The notes below the pieces were generated by a model. The model was not told the DNA's origin. It did not search any database and was given only the letters and a program-made list of their open reading frames with translations. Positions 18,477-27,902 of a DNA stretch of 64,000 nt are shown here, in pieces (position 1 is the stretch's first letter; each line of letters opens with the position of its first letter). The position numbers and the translations under genes were made by a program. Source of the DNA: Pedobacter endophyticus (GTDB lineage: Bacteria > Bacteroidota > Bacteroidia > Sphingobacteriales > Sphingobacteriaceae); contig NZ_CP064939.1 in assembly GCF_015679185.1 (NCBI RefSeq), positions 2,604,001-2,668,000 on the forward strand. Reading direction: 5' to 3'.

Positions 18477-20963
18477 TCAATTATCTTTTTTCTGTATTTG
18501 TTGCACGTTATGGCCTTCGTTCACATAAATTTCTTGTCTTTGCACAGGCATGTTAATGTTGTTTTTTTTCAAGGCTGCAGATATGGCGATAATCATATCC
18601 GTCTTAGTTGCTGCAGCTTCTCGGTAATCTTTTACCCAAAAAAACAGTTTCACCTCGATTGAATTACTGGTAAATTGCTCATACTGTAAAAGCGGTGCCG
18701 GTTTCTTTAAAATCTTCGGTTCGCCATTCAGCATTTGCAGTAATATTTCTCTGGTCGCCTCCAAATCAGCGTTGCAATCAACGCCTAAGGCGATAGAAAT
18801 TCTTCGGTGGTTTCCGGCGAGTGTCCAATTAATTAAATGAGAATTTAAAAGGTCGCCATTTGGCATCACTACATCCGCACCGTCAAAAGTGGTAATCACG
18901 CTACTTCTAAAACCAACCGATTTCATCGTTCCGGCTTGTCCATCAATATCCACAATATCGCCTACGTTAACGGGTTTCTCGAACGCAATAATCAATCCGC
19001 TAACCAAGTGGTTTACCATTGTTTGGAGGCCAAAACCGATACCGATGCCCAGCGCCCCCAAAACAATCGCAATCCTATCAATGGGGATTCCGGCAGCAGC
19101 AACGGCAAGAAATAGCCCGATACCGAGAATGATAATGCGAATTAAAAGCAGCCAGCTACCCACGCCGTGGAGGTTGTTATACTCATCCTTATCATGCATT
19201 AAGTGCCTATCCGATGCAAAAAAGGACACAATCTTCGAGATCACCAGAGCAACCGCCATAATGATAAAGAACAACAATAAACTGTTGATGCTAAAGCCGT
19301 AATCGCCCAATGTGCGCTCCCTCGCCAGAAAATCACGCAAAGGGCCTACAATATAGTCAAATCCCGAAAAATTTCGCCCGAAAAGGATCAACCACCCGAG
19401 CACCACCAAAGCATAAAATAGTGGCGGCACCCTTTTACCGACTTTGTCAAAATTGAGAAAGAACAACTTTATATCTTGCTGTGTATACACATTGAATGCT
19501 AAAAACAGTCCCTCATTAATCAGCCGGATAGTCCATAAAAATAAAATGGCGATCACCACATTCAAATAGCCACTAATAAGCAAAGCTTTTGCCAAATTAT
19601 ACCTGCCAAACACATTTGCCAATCCGGAGCCAAACTCAAGTATCACCATGAAGGCGATTGATATGATAATCAGCTTTTCGCGAAGTTCCTCCCGCTTGCC
19701 TTTAAAAACAATCAAAGTTCCGACTAGTACGCCTACCAAGGCCAAGATCAACATGGCCCATCTTTCTGGCCTTGATGCCTGAAGGATCACGTTATCTACC
19801 GCGGTAAGCAAAAAGAGGAACACCATTGATAGCCATACCCGCATCCAATATTTGGTAATAAACCGATGGAACATGATGCTAAGGCAAACACAGGAGATTG
19901 TCCAAAAAATTACGCCCAATAAAAATGGTGGCGAGAGGAAAATAAACTGGAAGATATTGATCACGATCAAGATTGCCGACAAGGGCGGATAGCGCAACAC
20001 GAGCTGTCCTTCAAAATTATTGGCCAAGAGATCGTTACCCCTGTAAATCGATTTTAAAGAATACAGATAGAGGCACGCTCCCGATATCAATAAAAGCATA
20101 ACAAGCAACTTGCCGATATTATTTTCGAGGTAAAAGGTTAAGGTTAGCCAACCTTTTGCCTTGGCCTGTGCTACGATTTCAGTAAACGGCCTATAGGAGG
20201 CAATTGGCTCCCAAATGTTATGAATTTCATTTTTAAAGGTATTGGTAGCCACTTGCCGTTGATAGTTGGCAATCTCATCCAAACTGGTTTGCAACCTAAA
20301 TACGAGCAGATTGGCCTCATTTAATAAAGTTTGCGTTTCAAGTGCCGAGCGCCTGAGCGCACTGTCTACCGGGTGTACTTCAACGGCCACCACACTTATT
20401 TGTTGCAGGTACCGCGTCAGCAGCACAGAATCGACCGGGAATTTAAATAGCGCCGGGGCGCTGAGCAATGAATCAATTCGGGTGCGATAGCCGTTAAGGC
20501 GTTGTTGGCGAAGATCCAATGCCTTTTTATGATCTGTAGCGATGGAGAGCAATCCATCCAAAATTTTGGCCGTAGCCGTCAGGTTTCGATAGGTTTGAAC
20601 GGAACCTTTGTTGGTAAACACGCCATCACCAGCCAAAACAAAGTGACTTTCGATTCGGTTAAGCGTTGCAGTTTCGGTAACTGAATCCCTAAATCCCTGA
20701 AGAAAGATCTTCGACTCTTGAACATTTTTCTTGATTTCTTCGAGCAGCTTGCCCTGAGCCAGTACCGCTTTGTCAGCTTCAAATTCATCGGCGCTCTTCT
20801 TTGCAGATTGCTTTGCAAACACCTTCATTTGCTCAACAAAACTCTTTTTATTGCTATCTATTTTCCTTTCGCCAGCAGTGTTGTTAGGCTCTTGTGCATT
20901 TACCGAAAAAACAATTAAACAAAAAGCCATTAATTTGGCAAATAGAAATAGGGAGGATTTCAT
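18477..20963 (-). CDS. Large MscS-family mechanosensitive channel
   Basis: 828 residues from MKSSLFLFAKLMAF; eight more codons are open upstream. It has a signal peptide, then a long coiled periplasmic part (about 30-260), then many membrane segments (about 270-640). The conserved MscS pore and beta domain comes next: RIAIVLGALGIGIGFGLQ, then EKPVNVGDIVDIDGQAGTMK, VVMPNGDLLNSHLINWT. A short C-terminal domain ends the protein. The layout matches the large MscK/YbiO-type channels that release solutes on osmotic downshock. Confidence 0.92.
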   Translation of the reverse strand: MKSSLFLFAKLMAFCLIVFSVNAQEPNNTAGERKIDSNKKSFVEQMKVFAKQSAKKSADEFEADKAVLAQGKLLEEIKKNVQESKIFLQGFRDSVTETATLNRIESHFVLAGDGVFTNKGSVQTYRNLTATAKILDGLLSIATDHKKALDLRQQRLNGYRTRIDSLLSAPALFKFPVDSVLLTRYLQQISVVAVEVHPVDSALRRSALETQTLLNEANLLVFRLQTSLDEIANYQRQVATNTFKNEIHNIWEPIASYRPFTEIVAQAKAKGWLTLTFYLENNIGKLLVMLLLISGACLYLYSLKSIYRGNDLLANNFEGQLVLRYPPLSAILIVINIFQFIFLSPPFLLGVIFWTISCVCLSIMFHRFITKYWMRVWLSMVFLFLLTAVDNVILQASRPERWAMLILALVGVLVGTLIVFKGKREELREKLIIISIAFMVILEFGSGLANVFGRYNLAKALLISGYLNVVIAILFLWTIRLINEGLFLAFNVYTQQDIKLFFLNFDKVGKRVPPLFYALVVLGWLILFGRNFSGFDYIVGPLRDFLARERTLGDYGFSINSLLLFFIIMAVALVISKIVSFFASDRHLMHDKDEYNNLHGVGSWLLLIRIIILGIGLFLAVAAAGIPIDRIAIVLGALGIGIGFGLQTMVNHLVSGLIIAFEKPVNVGDIVDIDGQAGTMKSVGFRSSVITTFDGADVVMPNGDLLNSHLINWTLAGNHRRISIALGVDCNADLEATREILLQMLNGEPKILKKPAPLLQYEQFTSNSIEVKLFFWVKDYREAAATKTDMIIAISAALKKNNINMPVQRQEIYVNEGHNVQQIQKKDN

Positions 20964-21158
20964 AAACGCATCAATTGGTATGCACAAGTTAAAGCATTTA
21001 TCTGGTGCTGAGCACGGTGTTAGGATTTATTTTCTGTAAACCAGCTTTTTATTTAGATCGGCTTACATAAACGATGATGCGGTTAAAAAAAGACTATGCC
21101 GCCGTGTTAAGCGAACATTAATTTTCGCCGTGCGACATTCTTTACAACGATAAATAAC

Positions 21159-21166
21159 TATATTTG
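21159..21166 (+). promoter_or_regulatory. -7 box (TATATTTG) before the envelope gene pair
   Basis: TAnnTTTG match 28 bases before the ATG at 21195. A weak TTTA lies 14 bases upstream. Confidence 0.45.
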
Positions 21167-21194
21167 AGTTAAATAAGTCCTACCCTATCATACT

Positions 21195-22043
21195 ATGAAA
21201 AAACAATTCTTACTGCTCGCAGCACTGCTGCTGTCGGCCGGCGTTTTTGCCCAAACAGGCGCAAGGCCAAACGTAGACATTATTACGAAAGCAAACGGCG
21301 AAGAACTTAAAGGAAAGGTAATTAAGGTTACCGATAATGATGTTAGCTTTGTTTATTCCGGAGAAACTGCAGAATATGTACTCAAAAAATCAGATCTTCA
21401 AAAAATTACCTATTCCAGTGGAAGATCGGAAATACTAAGCCAAGCCGGGCTACCGGCACGAGAACGCCAAAAAGAGTCGCTTACCATGGCAGCCTCTCCT
21501 GCAGATCACCACAATAAAATTGCGGTGTTGCCCTTTACCTTTTTGATGGATAACCAACCTGGGGCGGAGGCACTCGGCTACAAGGCACAGGAAGATACTT
21601 ATAGCTTTTTAGCACAACATACTGCGGGTTACACCATTCTTGATCCGAGAACAACCAACGCCCTGTTAGGAAAGGCAGGCGTAACGAAAGATAAGATGAT
21701 GAATTACACGATGAAAGAGATTTGCGACATCCTTGGTGTAGAATATGTTATTGATGGCTCGGTTAGCCAAAGCAAGGGCTACCAAACCAGCACCACAACG
21801 GCAAGCTCAAACACCAAGGTTAAAAGAGATGGTGATAAGCCGATAAAAGGGGCCTCCACTTCAGAGTCGAGCTATAGCAATGCTGCGCAACGTTACGATG
21901 TTGCTGTTAGCCTTCACATTTATATGGATAATAACGCGAGTATTTACAATCAAAACCACAAAGCGTTTTTAAGCAGTGTGGATGCATCGTACAACAGCCC
22001 CTTAGAATATTTGTTAAAAAGATGCCCGCTTTATCGCAAATAA
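21195..22043 (+). CDS. Exported protein with CsgG/LpoB-like domain
   Basis: 282 residues with a signal peptide ending at VFAQ. The first part (about 30-80) is a small beta unit on modification of an ANGEELKGKVIKV core, seen in many Bacteroidota exported proteins. A domain follows that starts KIAVLPFTFLMDN and holds a GVEYVIDGSVSQ strand, the pattern of CsgG/TolB-N/LpoB-type nucleoside-binding-like folds. The Ser/Thr-rich stretch near 200-235 looks flexible. The role is unknown. It lies 46 bases before an outer-membrane barrel gene, probably cotranscribed. Confidence 0.75.
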   Translation: MKKQFLLLAALLLSAGVFAQTGARPNVDIITKANGEELKGKVIKVTDNDVSFVYSGETAEYVLKKSDLQKITYSSGRSEILSQAGLPARERQKESLTMAASPADHHNKIAVLPFTFLMDNQPGAEALGYKAQEDTYSFLAQHTAGYTILDPRTTNALLGKAGVTKDKMMNYTMKEICDILGVEYVIDGSVSQSKGYQTSTTTASSNTKVKRDGDKPIKGASTSESSYSNAAQRYDVAVSLHIYMDNNASIYNQNHKAFLSSVDASYNSPLEYLLKRCPLYRK

Positions 22044-22089
22044 GCTTTCAATAATAAAAACACGATAAAACAGCTTTATCCCTACCAAC

Positions 22090-22620
22090 ATGATCAAAAA
22101 GAAGTTTTTACTCGCCATTCTAGCTGCCTTTCCGATTATTGCCCTGGCACAGAAAAACACAAATTACCTTAAGGTTTCTGCTCAGGCAGCAATTCCTACC
22201 GGCAATTTGGCCGATGTTGTGCATGTGGGCAATGGCATAGCAGTACAGGGTGCTTTCGGCTTTAGCAAACTTCCACAATACCTCACTTTGGAAGCAGGAT
22301 ATAACCGCTTTAAGGTTAAAAATCTGCCGTCGGGCGCATCAGGCCATTACAGCGCACTTCCCATCTATGCCGGATACCGGGCCAGGCTCGATCAATTTGT
22401 TTTTGACGCACAGGCGGGCGTATCCTTTAATCACATCGACGCATCGTCGTCAAACGTAAATGCGCACGCAAACCAAACAGCTTTTGGCTGGGCATTTGGC
22501 GCAAGTTATTTAATCAAAGGAATCGAACTTGGCCTAAGGTATCAAAGTTCAGAGGGTAGCCGTGATGTTTCAGTAATTCGGTTTTTGGGAATAAGAGCAG
22601 GATACAATATTTCGTTATAG
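22090..22620 (+). CDS. Outer-membrane beta-barrel protein (porin-like)
   Basis: 176 residues with a signal peptide (cut near ALAQ) and alternating hydrophobic strands ending in an aromatic-containing strand (FLGIRAGYNISL). This is typical of small 8-strand barrels in Bacteroidota. No plug domain or TonB box is seen. It is probably cotranscribed with the preceding gene. The substrate is unknown. Confidence 0.82.
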   Translation: MIKKKFLLAILAAFPIIALAQKNTNYLKVSAQAAIPTGNLADVVHVGNGIAVQGAFGFSKLPQYLTLEAGYNRFKVKNLPSGASGHYSALPIYAGYRARLDQFVFDAQAGVSFNHIDASSSNVNAHANQTAFGWAFGASYLIKGIELGLRYQSSEGSRDVSVIRFLGIRAGYNISL

Positions 22621-23037
22621 TGTAATTTGGTTAATTTCTACACTACTCCAAACCTAAAACCTCCCTTTCCATTTAGAAGTCAAAGATCCCGCTTTACCTA
22701 AATAGCGCAATAGCGCCTGATTTACCCACACCTGAATTTTGGTGTGGGTAAACAGGACTTGTAATCAACATAACTAACCAAAAATTATACTGAGTGATTG
22801 AATTGGTGTAAGCGATAAGCCAACCTATTGTTTTTATTTAGACCAATTATAAACAAAGAAACTAAGTATACGCTGATATTCCAAATATTTTATAGAAAAA
22901 ATAAACTTACGTGCTCGGCAAAACTGCAACAGGTTAATTATCAGCTATCCAATCTGTACGCTAATCGGCTGCTAAGCTTAGGCGTTGGGAAGAAAAAATC
23001 GGCATGATGATTTTTTTGAAAATATTGTTAAAAGAAG
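22621..23037. other. Gene-free spacer with one hairpin
   Basis: About 420 bases between the barrel gene and the second tRNA promoter. Apart from the hairpin at 22716-22756 I see no open frame with coding character and no repeat copies. Confidence 0.6.
22716..22756 (+). terminator. Stable hairpin after the barrel gene
   Basis: A near-perfect stem, cctgatttacccacacc with ggtgtgggtaaacagg, lies about 95 bases after the stop. No T-run follows, so termination may be inefficient or the hairpin may protect the 3' end. Confidence 0.6.
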
Positions 23038-23038
23038 T

Positions 23039-23069
23039 TTTGGTAATTTCAAAACAAATCATACTTTTG
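23039..23069 (+). promoter_or_regulatory. Promoter of the second tRNA cassette
   Basis: -33 TTTG (23039-23042) and -7 TACTTTTG (23062-23069) with exactly 19 bases between. This is the best promoter match in the window. Confidence 0.75.
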
Positions 23070-23105
23070 CACTCCTTCAAACGGAGTATTGAAGTGTACA
23101 TATAA

Positions 23106-23178
<73 letters not shown>

Positions 23179-23185
23179 CCAGTTC

Positions 23186-23258
23186 AGTCTAAAGTCAATA
23201 GTCCTAAGTCAGCAGTCGTCAAGACTAAAGATTGAGAACTCAAGACTTAAGACTAAAA
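23186..23258. repeat. agtc/gact quasi-palindrome between the tRNAs (copy 2)
   Basis: Same architecture and words as the spacer at 18199-18278 (agtcaatagtcctaagtc against gacttaagact) but with many base changes, so the hairpin is kept while the sequence drifts. Confidence 0.75.
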
Positions 23259-23261
23259 AAT

Positions 23262-23333
23262 GGCCCGTTCGTCTAGGGGTTAGGACGTTAGATTTTCATT
23301 CTAGAAACAGGGGTTCGATTCCCCTACGGGCTA
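23262..23333 (+). tRNA. tRNA-Glu (TTC), copy 2, variant anticodon stem
   Basis: A 72-base cloverleaf like copy 1, but the anticodon stem is TTAGA/TCTAG instead of CCAGA/TCTGG. The changes compensate, so pairing is preserved (one T-G). The anticodon TTC is unchanged. A terminator follows. Confidence 0.95.
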
Positions 23334-23336
23334 CTT

Positions 23337-23375
23337 AAAGGGAAAAGTTCATTGAATTGAACCTTTCCCTTTTTT
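23337..23375. terminator. Terminator between tRNA-Glu and the SulP gene
   Basis: Stem aaagggaaaagttca/tgaacctttcccttt with a short loop and a T-run. It can serve both convergent units. Confidence 0.85.
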
Positions 23376-23430
23376 GTATCTTTTATTTACTGTTAAGCAT
23401 TTGGGCGCTGCGGTTTTTACTTTGCCTTAT

Positions 23431-25308
23431 TTATATCTTTTTCAGATTCTGCTCAATCCATACCAAGCAGCTTCTAAAGTCTGGGAATAGCGCCTCGGCG
23501 GGGATCAAATTTGGAATAATTTTAATTCTCTCCATCATGTAACGCGGCTGGTTTTGAATATTAACAAACAAAACCTTTATCCCTCGTTCCGACATATCCA
23601 TAAATATGTCTTCAAGCGTATAAACACCACTCTGATCGAGGTACGGAACGGCATCCAACCGGAGCACAAGCACCTGGGCCGATCTCGGGATTTGATTGGC
23701 CAGCTCCTTTATTTCGCTCGTCACTCCAAAAAACAACGGCCCATCTAAATGCTTAATGTAAACTTCCTGTTTTAAGTTGTCGGCCAGTTCAATTTCATCC
23801 GCCCACATTTCCTCGGGCGGCAGTTCATGAAAATTCTTCAGTTCGGAACGCTTCGCGGTAAAATCGCCCATTTTTTTCATAAACATTAACGAAGCGATAA
23901 TTAAACCAATGCCCACGGCATTAACAAGGTTCCAAAAGGTAGAAAGTACCATTACCACAAACATGATAATCATTTCTGAGCTCAGCTTAACCGGACCAAA
24001 CTGAATGTCTTTGGGCAGGTTTGGAATGGCTTTTAGCCCTTTATAATCCATAACGCCAATACCAACGGTTAACAGGATGCCTGCTAAAACCGCAGCCGGA
24101 ATTTTAGACGCAACAGGGCCGAGCGCCAGCAAAACGATCAGCAACAGCACGCCGGCCGTCATGCCCGAGAGGCGTGTTTTACCCCCTGCATTAATGTTAA
24201 CCACTGTACGGATGGTAGCGCCAGCACCGGGGATGCCACCAAAAATTGCGGCGATGCTGTTTCCAATCCCCTGCCCTACCAGCTCGCGGTTTGGGATATG
24301 CTTTGTTCGCGTTAAGTTATCGGCCACCACGCTGGTTAACAACGAATCAATTGACCCCAGTAAGGCCAAAGTAATTGCAGAGAAAATATATGGAGATATG
24401 CTTCCAAAATCGAACTTAGTAAATATGTCCAGGTTGGGAATTGGAATGCCGCTCGGAATTTTATCAATTGGTATGTAATCTAAACCTAGCCCCACAGCTA
24501 TACCCGACATTACAACTAATGCCACCAAAGTGCTCGGAATTACGGTAGTGATTTTTTTGAAGCCATAAATAATTACAACGGTGCCAATTGCCAGCAAAAA
24601 TTCGAGTAGGTTAATTTTCGAAATGGCCCGTGGCAGTACTTTTAAGGCACCCAAAACTCCCGAAGTTTCTTTCGCAGCTAACGTTCTTGATTCTTTCAAA
24701 ACGTCTTCCTGGCTAATAAGGGCGGCTTTTTGAACGGTACTCTGAAAATCATCCAAAACCAGAAAGTTCTTACTCGCCTCATCAGCCAGTATGTTTTTCA
24801 ATATCACTTCTTCGGCCTGCGGCTTAAAGGAATTTACCAATTCCATATCATTTTTAGAATAGTAGCCAACCATAGGTAAAAGCTGTGTGATGATGATGAT
24901 TAACCCAATAGCAGTCATAAAACCCGAAACCACAGGATAAGGAATATACTTTATGTATTTCCCCATGCCGGTAATCCCCAACAGAATTTGCGCTAATCCG
25001 GCGAGCAGAAAAACGGTTAAAATAGCGGGTAAGGCTCTATTCACATCTCCTTCATTTAGCCCAACAATTCCAGCTACTACAATCATACTTACAGCAGTCA
25101 TCGGAGCTGTAGGGCCGGATATTTGAGTGCTGGTGCCACCGAAAAGTGCCGCAAAAAAAGCGATAAAAATTGCACCATAAAGGCCAGCTGTTGGCCCCAA
25201 TCCAGAGCTGACACCAAAAGCCAATGCCAGCGGAAGCGCAACAATGCCCGCTGTAATGCCACCAAATACATCTCCCTTGATGTATTTAAAATCAAATAAG
25301 TTTTTCAT
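23431..25308 (-). CDS. SulP-family anion permease with STAS domain
   Basis: 625 residues from MKNLFDFKYIKGDVFGG (six more codons are open upstream). A membrane core of 10 or more segments begins with the SulP N-terminal GGITAGIVALPLALAFGVSSG. It continues with the signature region GNSIAAIFGGIPGAGATIRT. A C-terminal STAS domain occupies about 515-625 (LVLRLDAVPYLDQSGVYTL). SulP proteins carry sulfate, bicarbonate or other anions. A loop of roughly 75 mostly polar residues (about 175-245) splits the membrane core. No carbonic anhydrase or sulfate-assimilation gene is adjacent, so the substrate is open. Confidence 0.93.
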   Translation of the reverse strand: MKNLFDFKYIKGDVFGGITAGIVALPLALAFGVSSGLGPTAGLYGAIFIAFFAALFGGTSTQISGPTAPMTAVSMIVVAGIVGLNEGDVNRALPAILTVFLLAGLAQILLGITGMGKYIKYIPYPVVSGFMTAIGLIIIITQLLPMVGYYSKNDMELVNSFKPQAEEVILKNILADEASKNFLVLDDFQSTVQKAALISQEDVLKESRTLAAKETSGVLGALKVLPRAISKINLLEFLLAIGTVVIIYGFKKITTVIPSTLVALVVMSGIAVGLGLDYIPIDKIPSGIPIPNLDIFTKFDFGSISPYIFSAITLALLGSIDSLLTSVVADNLTRTKHIPNRELVGQGIGNSIAAIFGGIPGAGATIRTVVNINAGGKTRLSGMTAGVLLLIVLLALGPVASKIPAAVLAGILLTVGIGVMDYKGLKAIPNLPKDIQFGPVKLSSEMIIMFVVMVLSTFWNLVNAVGIGLIIASLMFMKKMGDFTAKRSELKNFHELPPEEMWADEIELADNLKQEVYIKHLDGPLFFGVTSEIKELANQIPRSAQVLVLRLDAVPYLDQSGVYTLEDIFMDMSERGIKVLFVNIQNQPRYMMERIKIIPNLIPAEALFPDFRSCLVWIEQNLKKI

Positions 25309-25721
25309 CTTCAATAAAGTAATCAATAGTTAATTTGGTACCGCTTATACAGCTGTACGTTTTGAGGGATGATTGTAAATTCCAATCCAGGTTTGCCTTC
25401 CACGTTACTCAATACAAAGCAGGTGGTCTTATAACTAATCATCATAAAGAAGGACAAAGTATCCAATCCAGCTACTTGTAAATGGATCTTCTATGTTTGG
25501 TCTTCTAATAATATCAATAAATTTTGGATTTTACAAGCACTTCAGCCAAAATAAGTGCAAACCAGGTCGATCGTGAGGAAATACCTTCAAACAACTCTAA
25601 CTGGTTTTTGAAGGTGCAAAAGATGCGTAAAATGTGCGCCGATGATGGTTGTAGGAAATATTGATGGCAAAAAAAAAGACATTAAACTGAATTAATGCCT
25701 TTCTACTATTATTTATTTGGA
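25309..25721. other. Gene-free spacer
   Basis: 413 bases upstream of the SulP gene and downstream of the minus-strand lipoprotein. I see only a weak hairpin close to 25,680 (aaaagacattaa with ttaatgccttt) that may end the lipoprotein transcript. No coding signal or repeat copy is seen. Confidence 0.5.
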
Positions 25722-26303
25722 TTACTGGACGATCACATTACTAACAAGATAACCCTTGGCCCTATTGTTCGGATCGTGTGTTACTGTTGCTTTTAAAACT
25801 ACGTTGTTAGCCCAGTCTTGGTCTGTGTGAAACTTTTGCCGCAACGCAACCAGCTCATCTAATTGCTTTTTCACGGCTTCATTTTCTGGTATTAAAACAT
25901 AGTTACTATAATAAATGATGTTTTTGTCTATCCAAACGGCTAGCGTGCTGCCAAAAATCGAATTGTTTTTTAAGGAGATTTCGAAAGGTTCGGTTCCAAA
26001 GTAGCGTTCTTTACTAACTACCCGAACAAATTTGTACCAACGATCGGGGCCGTCTTGCGGTGGGTCTTTCGGAATGTACATTTGAGCTTTAACCTCATAG
26101 GTATAGCCCAATTCGCGTTCGTCAAAACCTTCCAGGTAGGTTGTTGCCGGTGTTTTCGATGGCAGAACATATAGCTTTTGGTCGCCAGCAGTGGCGTAAT
26201 GATCGACGAAAAGCGTAACAACCTGGCCCGATGTGGCATTTAAAGGGTCCTTTTTACAACTGACGAACAATGTTGCAGCAATGAATAAGTAAAGATAGCG
26301 CAT
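25722..26303 (-). CDS. Lipoprotein, unknown function
   Basis: 193 residues with a type II signal peptide and lipobox (LFVSCKKDP). The lysines after the cysteine are common in Bacteroidota lipoproteins. The body is beta-rich with a central DPPQDGPDRWYKFVRVVSKE segment. I do not recognise a family. It stands alone between the SulP and CDGSH genes. Confidence 0.78.
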   Translation of the reverse strand: MRYLYLFIAATLFVSCKKDPLNATSGQVVTLFVDHYATAGDQKLYVLPSKTPATTYLEGFDERELGYTYEVKAQMYIPKDPPQDGPDRWYKFVRVVSKERYFGTEPFEISLKNNSIFGSTLAVWIDKNIIYYSNYVLIPENEAVKKQLDELVALRQKFHTDQDWANNVVLKATVTHDPNNRAKGYLVSNVIVQ

Positions 26304-26473
26304 GGTATTAAAGGTAAGGTTTCTATCTTAAACGAGCAACGAAATAAAAACACTACAAAGGCTAACCTGGTGAAACTTGCCTTTCAACAGACTTGTTTTT
26401 TGAACTTGTAGTATCTTCATTTGAGAATGTCTCTAAATTAAAAATCGATCGTGTGTTTGCCACATCTATCCGT

Positions 26474-26481
26474 TAATTTTG
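26474..26481 (+). promoter_or_regulatory. -7 box (TAATTTTG) before the CDGSH gene
   Basis: TAnnTTTG match 20 bases before the ATG. A TTTG lies 14 bases further up, which is shorter than usual. Confidence 0.45.
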
Positions 26482-26501
26482 CGGCTTACTAACAAAATCA
26501 G

Positions 26502-26726
26502 ATGTCTAAAACAAAACTTACAATCAACAATAACGGCTCGGTTAAAATAGAGGGCGATTTCGAAATCGTAGATAAGAACGGGAATGAATATGGCTTGCAA
26601 GGAAGAACGGTGCTTTCGATTTGCAGATGTGGCCTATCAAACAATAAACCGTTTTGCGATGGTGCACATAAAGGCCATTTTGAGCACGAGGCCATTGCTT
26701 TCGATCTTCCTCCAAAAAAGGTTTAA
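26502..26726 (+). CDS. CDGSH-type iron-sulfur protein
   Basis: 74 residues with one CDGSH motif, CRCGLSNNKPFCDGAHKG. Its three Cys and one His hold a 2Fe-2S cluster. The preceding beta part (IEGDFEIVDKNGNEYGLQ) is typical of the short single-domain bacterial version. Such proteins are thought to act in redox or iron-sulfur handling; no partner gene is visible. It is monocistronic and followed directly by a MITE-like element. Confidence 0.93.
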   Translation: MSKTKLTINNNGSVKIEGDFEIVDKNGNEYGLQGRTVLSICRCGLSNNKPFCDGAHKGHFEHEAIAFDLPPKKV

Positions 26727-26733
26727 AAAAATT

Positions 26734-26858
26734 GAGGCTGTTTCAAAAGTCGACTTTTCCTCCCAAGGGATGCCTTTGGCATAGATTTCCCTTCCAAACT
26801 AAATCCGATAGCTATCGGATCTGAGCTTAGGGTGTCGTTTGCTTTTTGAGACAGTCTC
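26734..26858. mobile_element. MITE-like element, family 1
   Basis: 125 bases bounded by near-perfect inverted ends (gaggctgtttcaaaag and the complement of ctttttgagacagtctc). It includes gtcgactttt and the palindrome TCCGATAGCTATCGGA followed by tctgagcttaggg. The same ends and core occur at 40827-40927. The ends resemble insertion-sequence termini; no transposase is present. It may also work as a terminator for the CDGSH gene. Confidence 0.72.
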
Positions 26859-27132
26859 AAAACATGTTTTTGCAGATCAATTTTAAACACGCAACCGAGT
26901 AAATGCACTGCGTGTGCAAATCGCTTCCAAAAGTGGCCAACCTTCTTCCGCTTAATTGAGCATCAACATCGAACTCATTCCTTGTTCAAATACCGGCCCG
27001 AATTCGATATTACTCAACCACAACATCATTTCTCATTTTCTGCTTTTAAAGCTTAATTCACAACTCATTTTAATTTCGCCGAACTATTGTCATCAACCGG
27101 GTGTTATTGATCTATTAATTTGAATTAAGCAG

Positions 27133-27348
27133 ATGGCAAAGGAAAAAAAGAAATCGAGTAAGAAAAAGGGCGGAAAGAAAAAGGACAAAAAGAAGAAAAA
27201 GGGGCTCAAAAAGAACAAGCTTGGCGTAAAGAACTCGTTGGTTAACAATATTAACGCCCGTAAAAAGAAAGGCAAATCGCGATCAAAGAAAAAATCGAAG
27301 ATCAGTAAAAAGGCGTATAAAAAAATGCAAAAAGGTTGGAAGAAGTAA
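27133..27348 (+). CDS. Very lysine-rich small protein
   Basis: 71 residues, more than half lysine, with only a short mixed stretch (KLGVKNSLVNNINARKKK). It has a clean ATG, a fitting length and a TTTG-containing box about 20 bases upstream. The complementary strand is open only because poly-Lys codons read as poly-Phe. Its composition suggests DNA, RNA or polyphosphate binding, but I do not recognise a family. Compare the Lys/Ala-rich tail of the 29818 gene. Confidence 0.62.
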   Translation: MAKEKKKSSKKKGGKKKDKKKKKGLKKNKLGVKNSLVNNINARKKKGKSRSKKKSKISKKAYKKMQKGWKK

Positions 27349-27411
27349 TTTTCCTAAAATCTTTTTAATGTCAATAAAATAAATTCTAGAAATAGGATCG
27401 GCTATTTGCAC

Positions 27412-27448
27412 TATATTTGTAAGGTAAACTTATAAGTTTTACTTACAA
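27412..27448 (+). promoter_or_regulatory. -7 box overlapped by a MarR-type operator
   Basis: TATATTTG (27412-27419) is followed by a 32-base dyad, 27417-27448, whose arms TTGTAAGGTAAACTTA and TTGTAAGTAAAACTTA (complement strand) match at all but a few places. The core AAACTTATAAGTTT is a perfect palindrome. A repressor here would cover the -7 box and the start region of the marR-like gene at 27451, as expected for an autorepressed MarR operon. Confidence 0.75.
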
Positions 27449-27450
27449 TT

Positions 27451-27885
27451 ATGGAATCAGAAAATAGTACCTTAATTGCTTCACAGCTTCGCACGGTTTT
27501 AGCTCGACTTAACCGAAAACTGCGGAAATTATCCCCATCAAACACGGTTCTGTCTCAAACAGAGCGCTCTGTTCTGGTTTTGCTAGAGCAGCACGATTAC
27601 ATGCTATCTGCAGAACTGGCAGGAATCGAAAAAATCACCCCGCAATCGATGGGCGCATTACTAAATCACTTAGACGAGCTTAAGCTCATTTCAAAAACGG
27701 CATCGGAAAGCGACCGAAGAAAGATTCATATTTCTCTTTCTGAAAGTGGAAAACAAATGCTGGAACAAGTGAGGCATGAACGCGATGAGTGGCTGAGCAA
27801 AGCCCTTGCCGAAGCTTGTACACCACAAGAACAATTAATTTTAAAAGAAGCTATAGGTCCTTTAACAAAACTGGTTAATTATTAA
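27451..27885 (+). CDS. MarR-family transcriptional regulator
   Basis: 144 residues with a winged-helix layout. The recognition region (ELAGIEKITPQSMGALLNHLDELKLI) is followed by the wing ASESDRRKIHISLSESG. The first gene of a three-gene operon with an MFS exporter and an isochorismatase-like protein. A strong dyad directly upstream is the likely binding site. MarR proteins next to exporters usually sense the exported compound or an oxidant; the ligand is unknown. Confidence 0.92.
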   Translation: MESENSTLIASQLRTVLARLNRKLRKLSPSNTVLSQTERSVLVLLEQHDYMLSAELAGIEKITPQSMGALLNHLDELKLISKTASESDRRKIHISLSESGKQMLEQVRHERDEWLSKALAEACTPQEQLILKEAIGPLTKLVNY

Positions 27886-27902
27886 TCATTTGGCCTTACA
27901 TT

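Noticed and set aside
27093..27275. Open frame opposite the lysine-rich gene (poly-Phe protein)
   Set aside because: It is the mirror of the AAA/AAG-rich codons on the other strand; Phe/Leu-only composition and no promoter.
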